Source: an uncultured Actinomyces sp.
GTDB taxonomy: Bacteria; Actinomycetota; Actinomycetes; Actinomycetales; Actinomycetaceae
Assembly: GCA_900554605.1 (NCBI GenBank)
Contig: USHU01000007.1
Span: forward strand, 1-16,176
DNA: 16,176 nucleotides
Direction of reading: 5' to 3'
Numbering within the stretch: the stretch's first letter is position 1; each line of letters begins with the position of its first letter. Of the stretch, positions 16,012-16,176 are shown one piece after another. Made by a program: the position numbers and the translations under genes. The notes below the pieces were generated by a model. It saw nothing but the letters and a program-made list of their open reading frames with translations. It made no database searches and was not told where the DNA came from.

Positions 16012-16176
16012 TCAGCGCTGAGCCGGTTCATCCAGGTCGGCGGGCGAGGACAGGGTTCCACGAATCGCGGTTGCTGCTGCGACCAGTGGGGAAACCAAGT
16101 GTGTGCGTGAGAGCTTTCCTTGACGGCCTTCAAAGTTACGATTTGAGGTCGAGGCGGAGCGTTCTTGAGGCGCCAG
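16012..16176 (-). CDS. leuC: 3-isopropylmalate dehydratase large subunit, C-terminal end
   Basis: Only the last 54 residues lie inside the window; the rest continues past the right edge. The sequence [25 protein letters not shown] and then [16 protein letters not shown] is the near-invariant C-terminus of LeuC. It ends at TGA 16014-16012. The iron-sulphur cysteines lie upstream and cannot be seen. The Cys often found before [13 protein letters not shown] is Ser here; as I understand it, that Cys is not a cluster ligand. The gene is co-transcribed with leuD. Confidence 0.95.
   Translation of the reverse strand: MAPQERSASTSNRNFEGRQGKLSRTHLVSPLVAAATAIRGTLSSPADLDEPAQR

Overview
The window reads as a chromosomal segment of a moderately high-GC actinobacterium. 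The gene content and order (leuC, leuD, murA, a lipid kinase, plsC, gpsA, ddl) fit this phylum. The MurA N-terminus (GAKNFVPKAMVA), an AMIN-like lipoprotein, an Hsp90-family/TPR gene pair and three tRNA genes without encoded CCA also fit. A member of the Actinomycetaceae is my best guess, not proven here. There is no phage, plasmid, IS element or CRISPR array. One gene (abi) is visibly lower in GC.

Layout. 1-3448 (+): the tail of an Hsp90-family chaperone, then a large TPR-type protein interrupted by one in-frame TAA. 3650-5376 (+): a PoxB-type pyruvate oxidase broken by what looks like a 16-nt deletion across the thiamine-diphosphate motif. 5461-5692: divergent tRNA-Pro(UGG) and tRNA-Gly(UCC), the latter with a strong terminator. 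5776-6726 (-): a low-GC Abi_2 (AbiD/F-like) abortive-infection gene with a terminator-like hairpin just ahead of its start. 6904-7947 (-): a zinc alcohol dehydrogenase. 8065-8138 (-): tRNA-His. 8323-11447 (-): gpsA, frameshifted ddl and an ATP-grasp ligase, apparently one transcript ending in a terminator at 8255-8287. 11517-12137 (+): an AMIN-like lipoprotein divergent from gpsA. 12152-12874 (-): plsC with an apparently leaderless promoter. 12938-16176 (-): leuC (partial), leuD, murA and a diacylglycerol-kinase-family gene.

How the genes work together. The right two-thirds is a cell-envelope block. GpsA makes sn-glycerol-3-phosphate, PlsC acylates lysophosphatidate to phosphatidate, and the lipid kinase may return diacylglycerol to that pool. 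MurA commits UDP-GlcNAc to peptidoglycan, and Ddl supplies D-Ala-D-Ala. LeuCD is leucine synthesis and lies upstream by conserved order. The left third holds a chaperone pair, a respiratory pyruvate enzyme and one defence gene.

The most notable signals are three independent lesions (TPR protein, poxB, ddl) within 10 kb, the Hsp90-TPR pairing, the terminator placed in the abi leader, the leaderless plsC promoter, and a symmetric bidirectional -10 element between gpsA and the lipoprotein gene. Because ddl is normally essential, the lesions need to be checked against raw reads before they are taken as biology.
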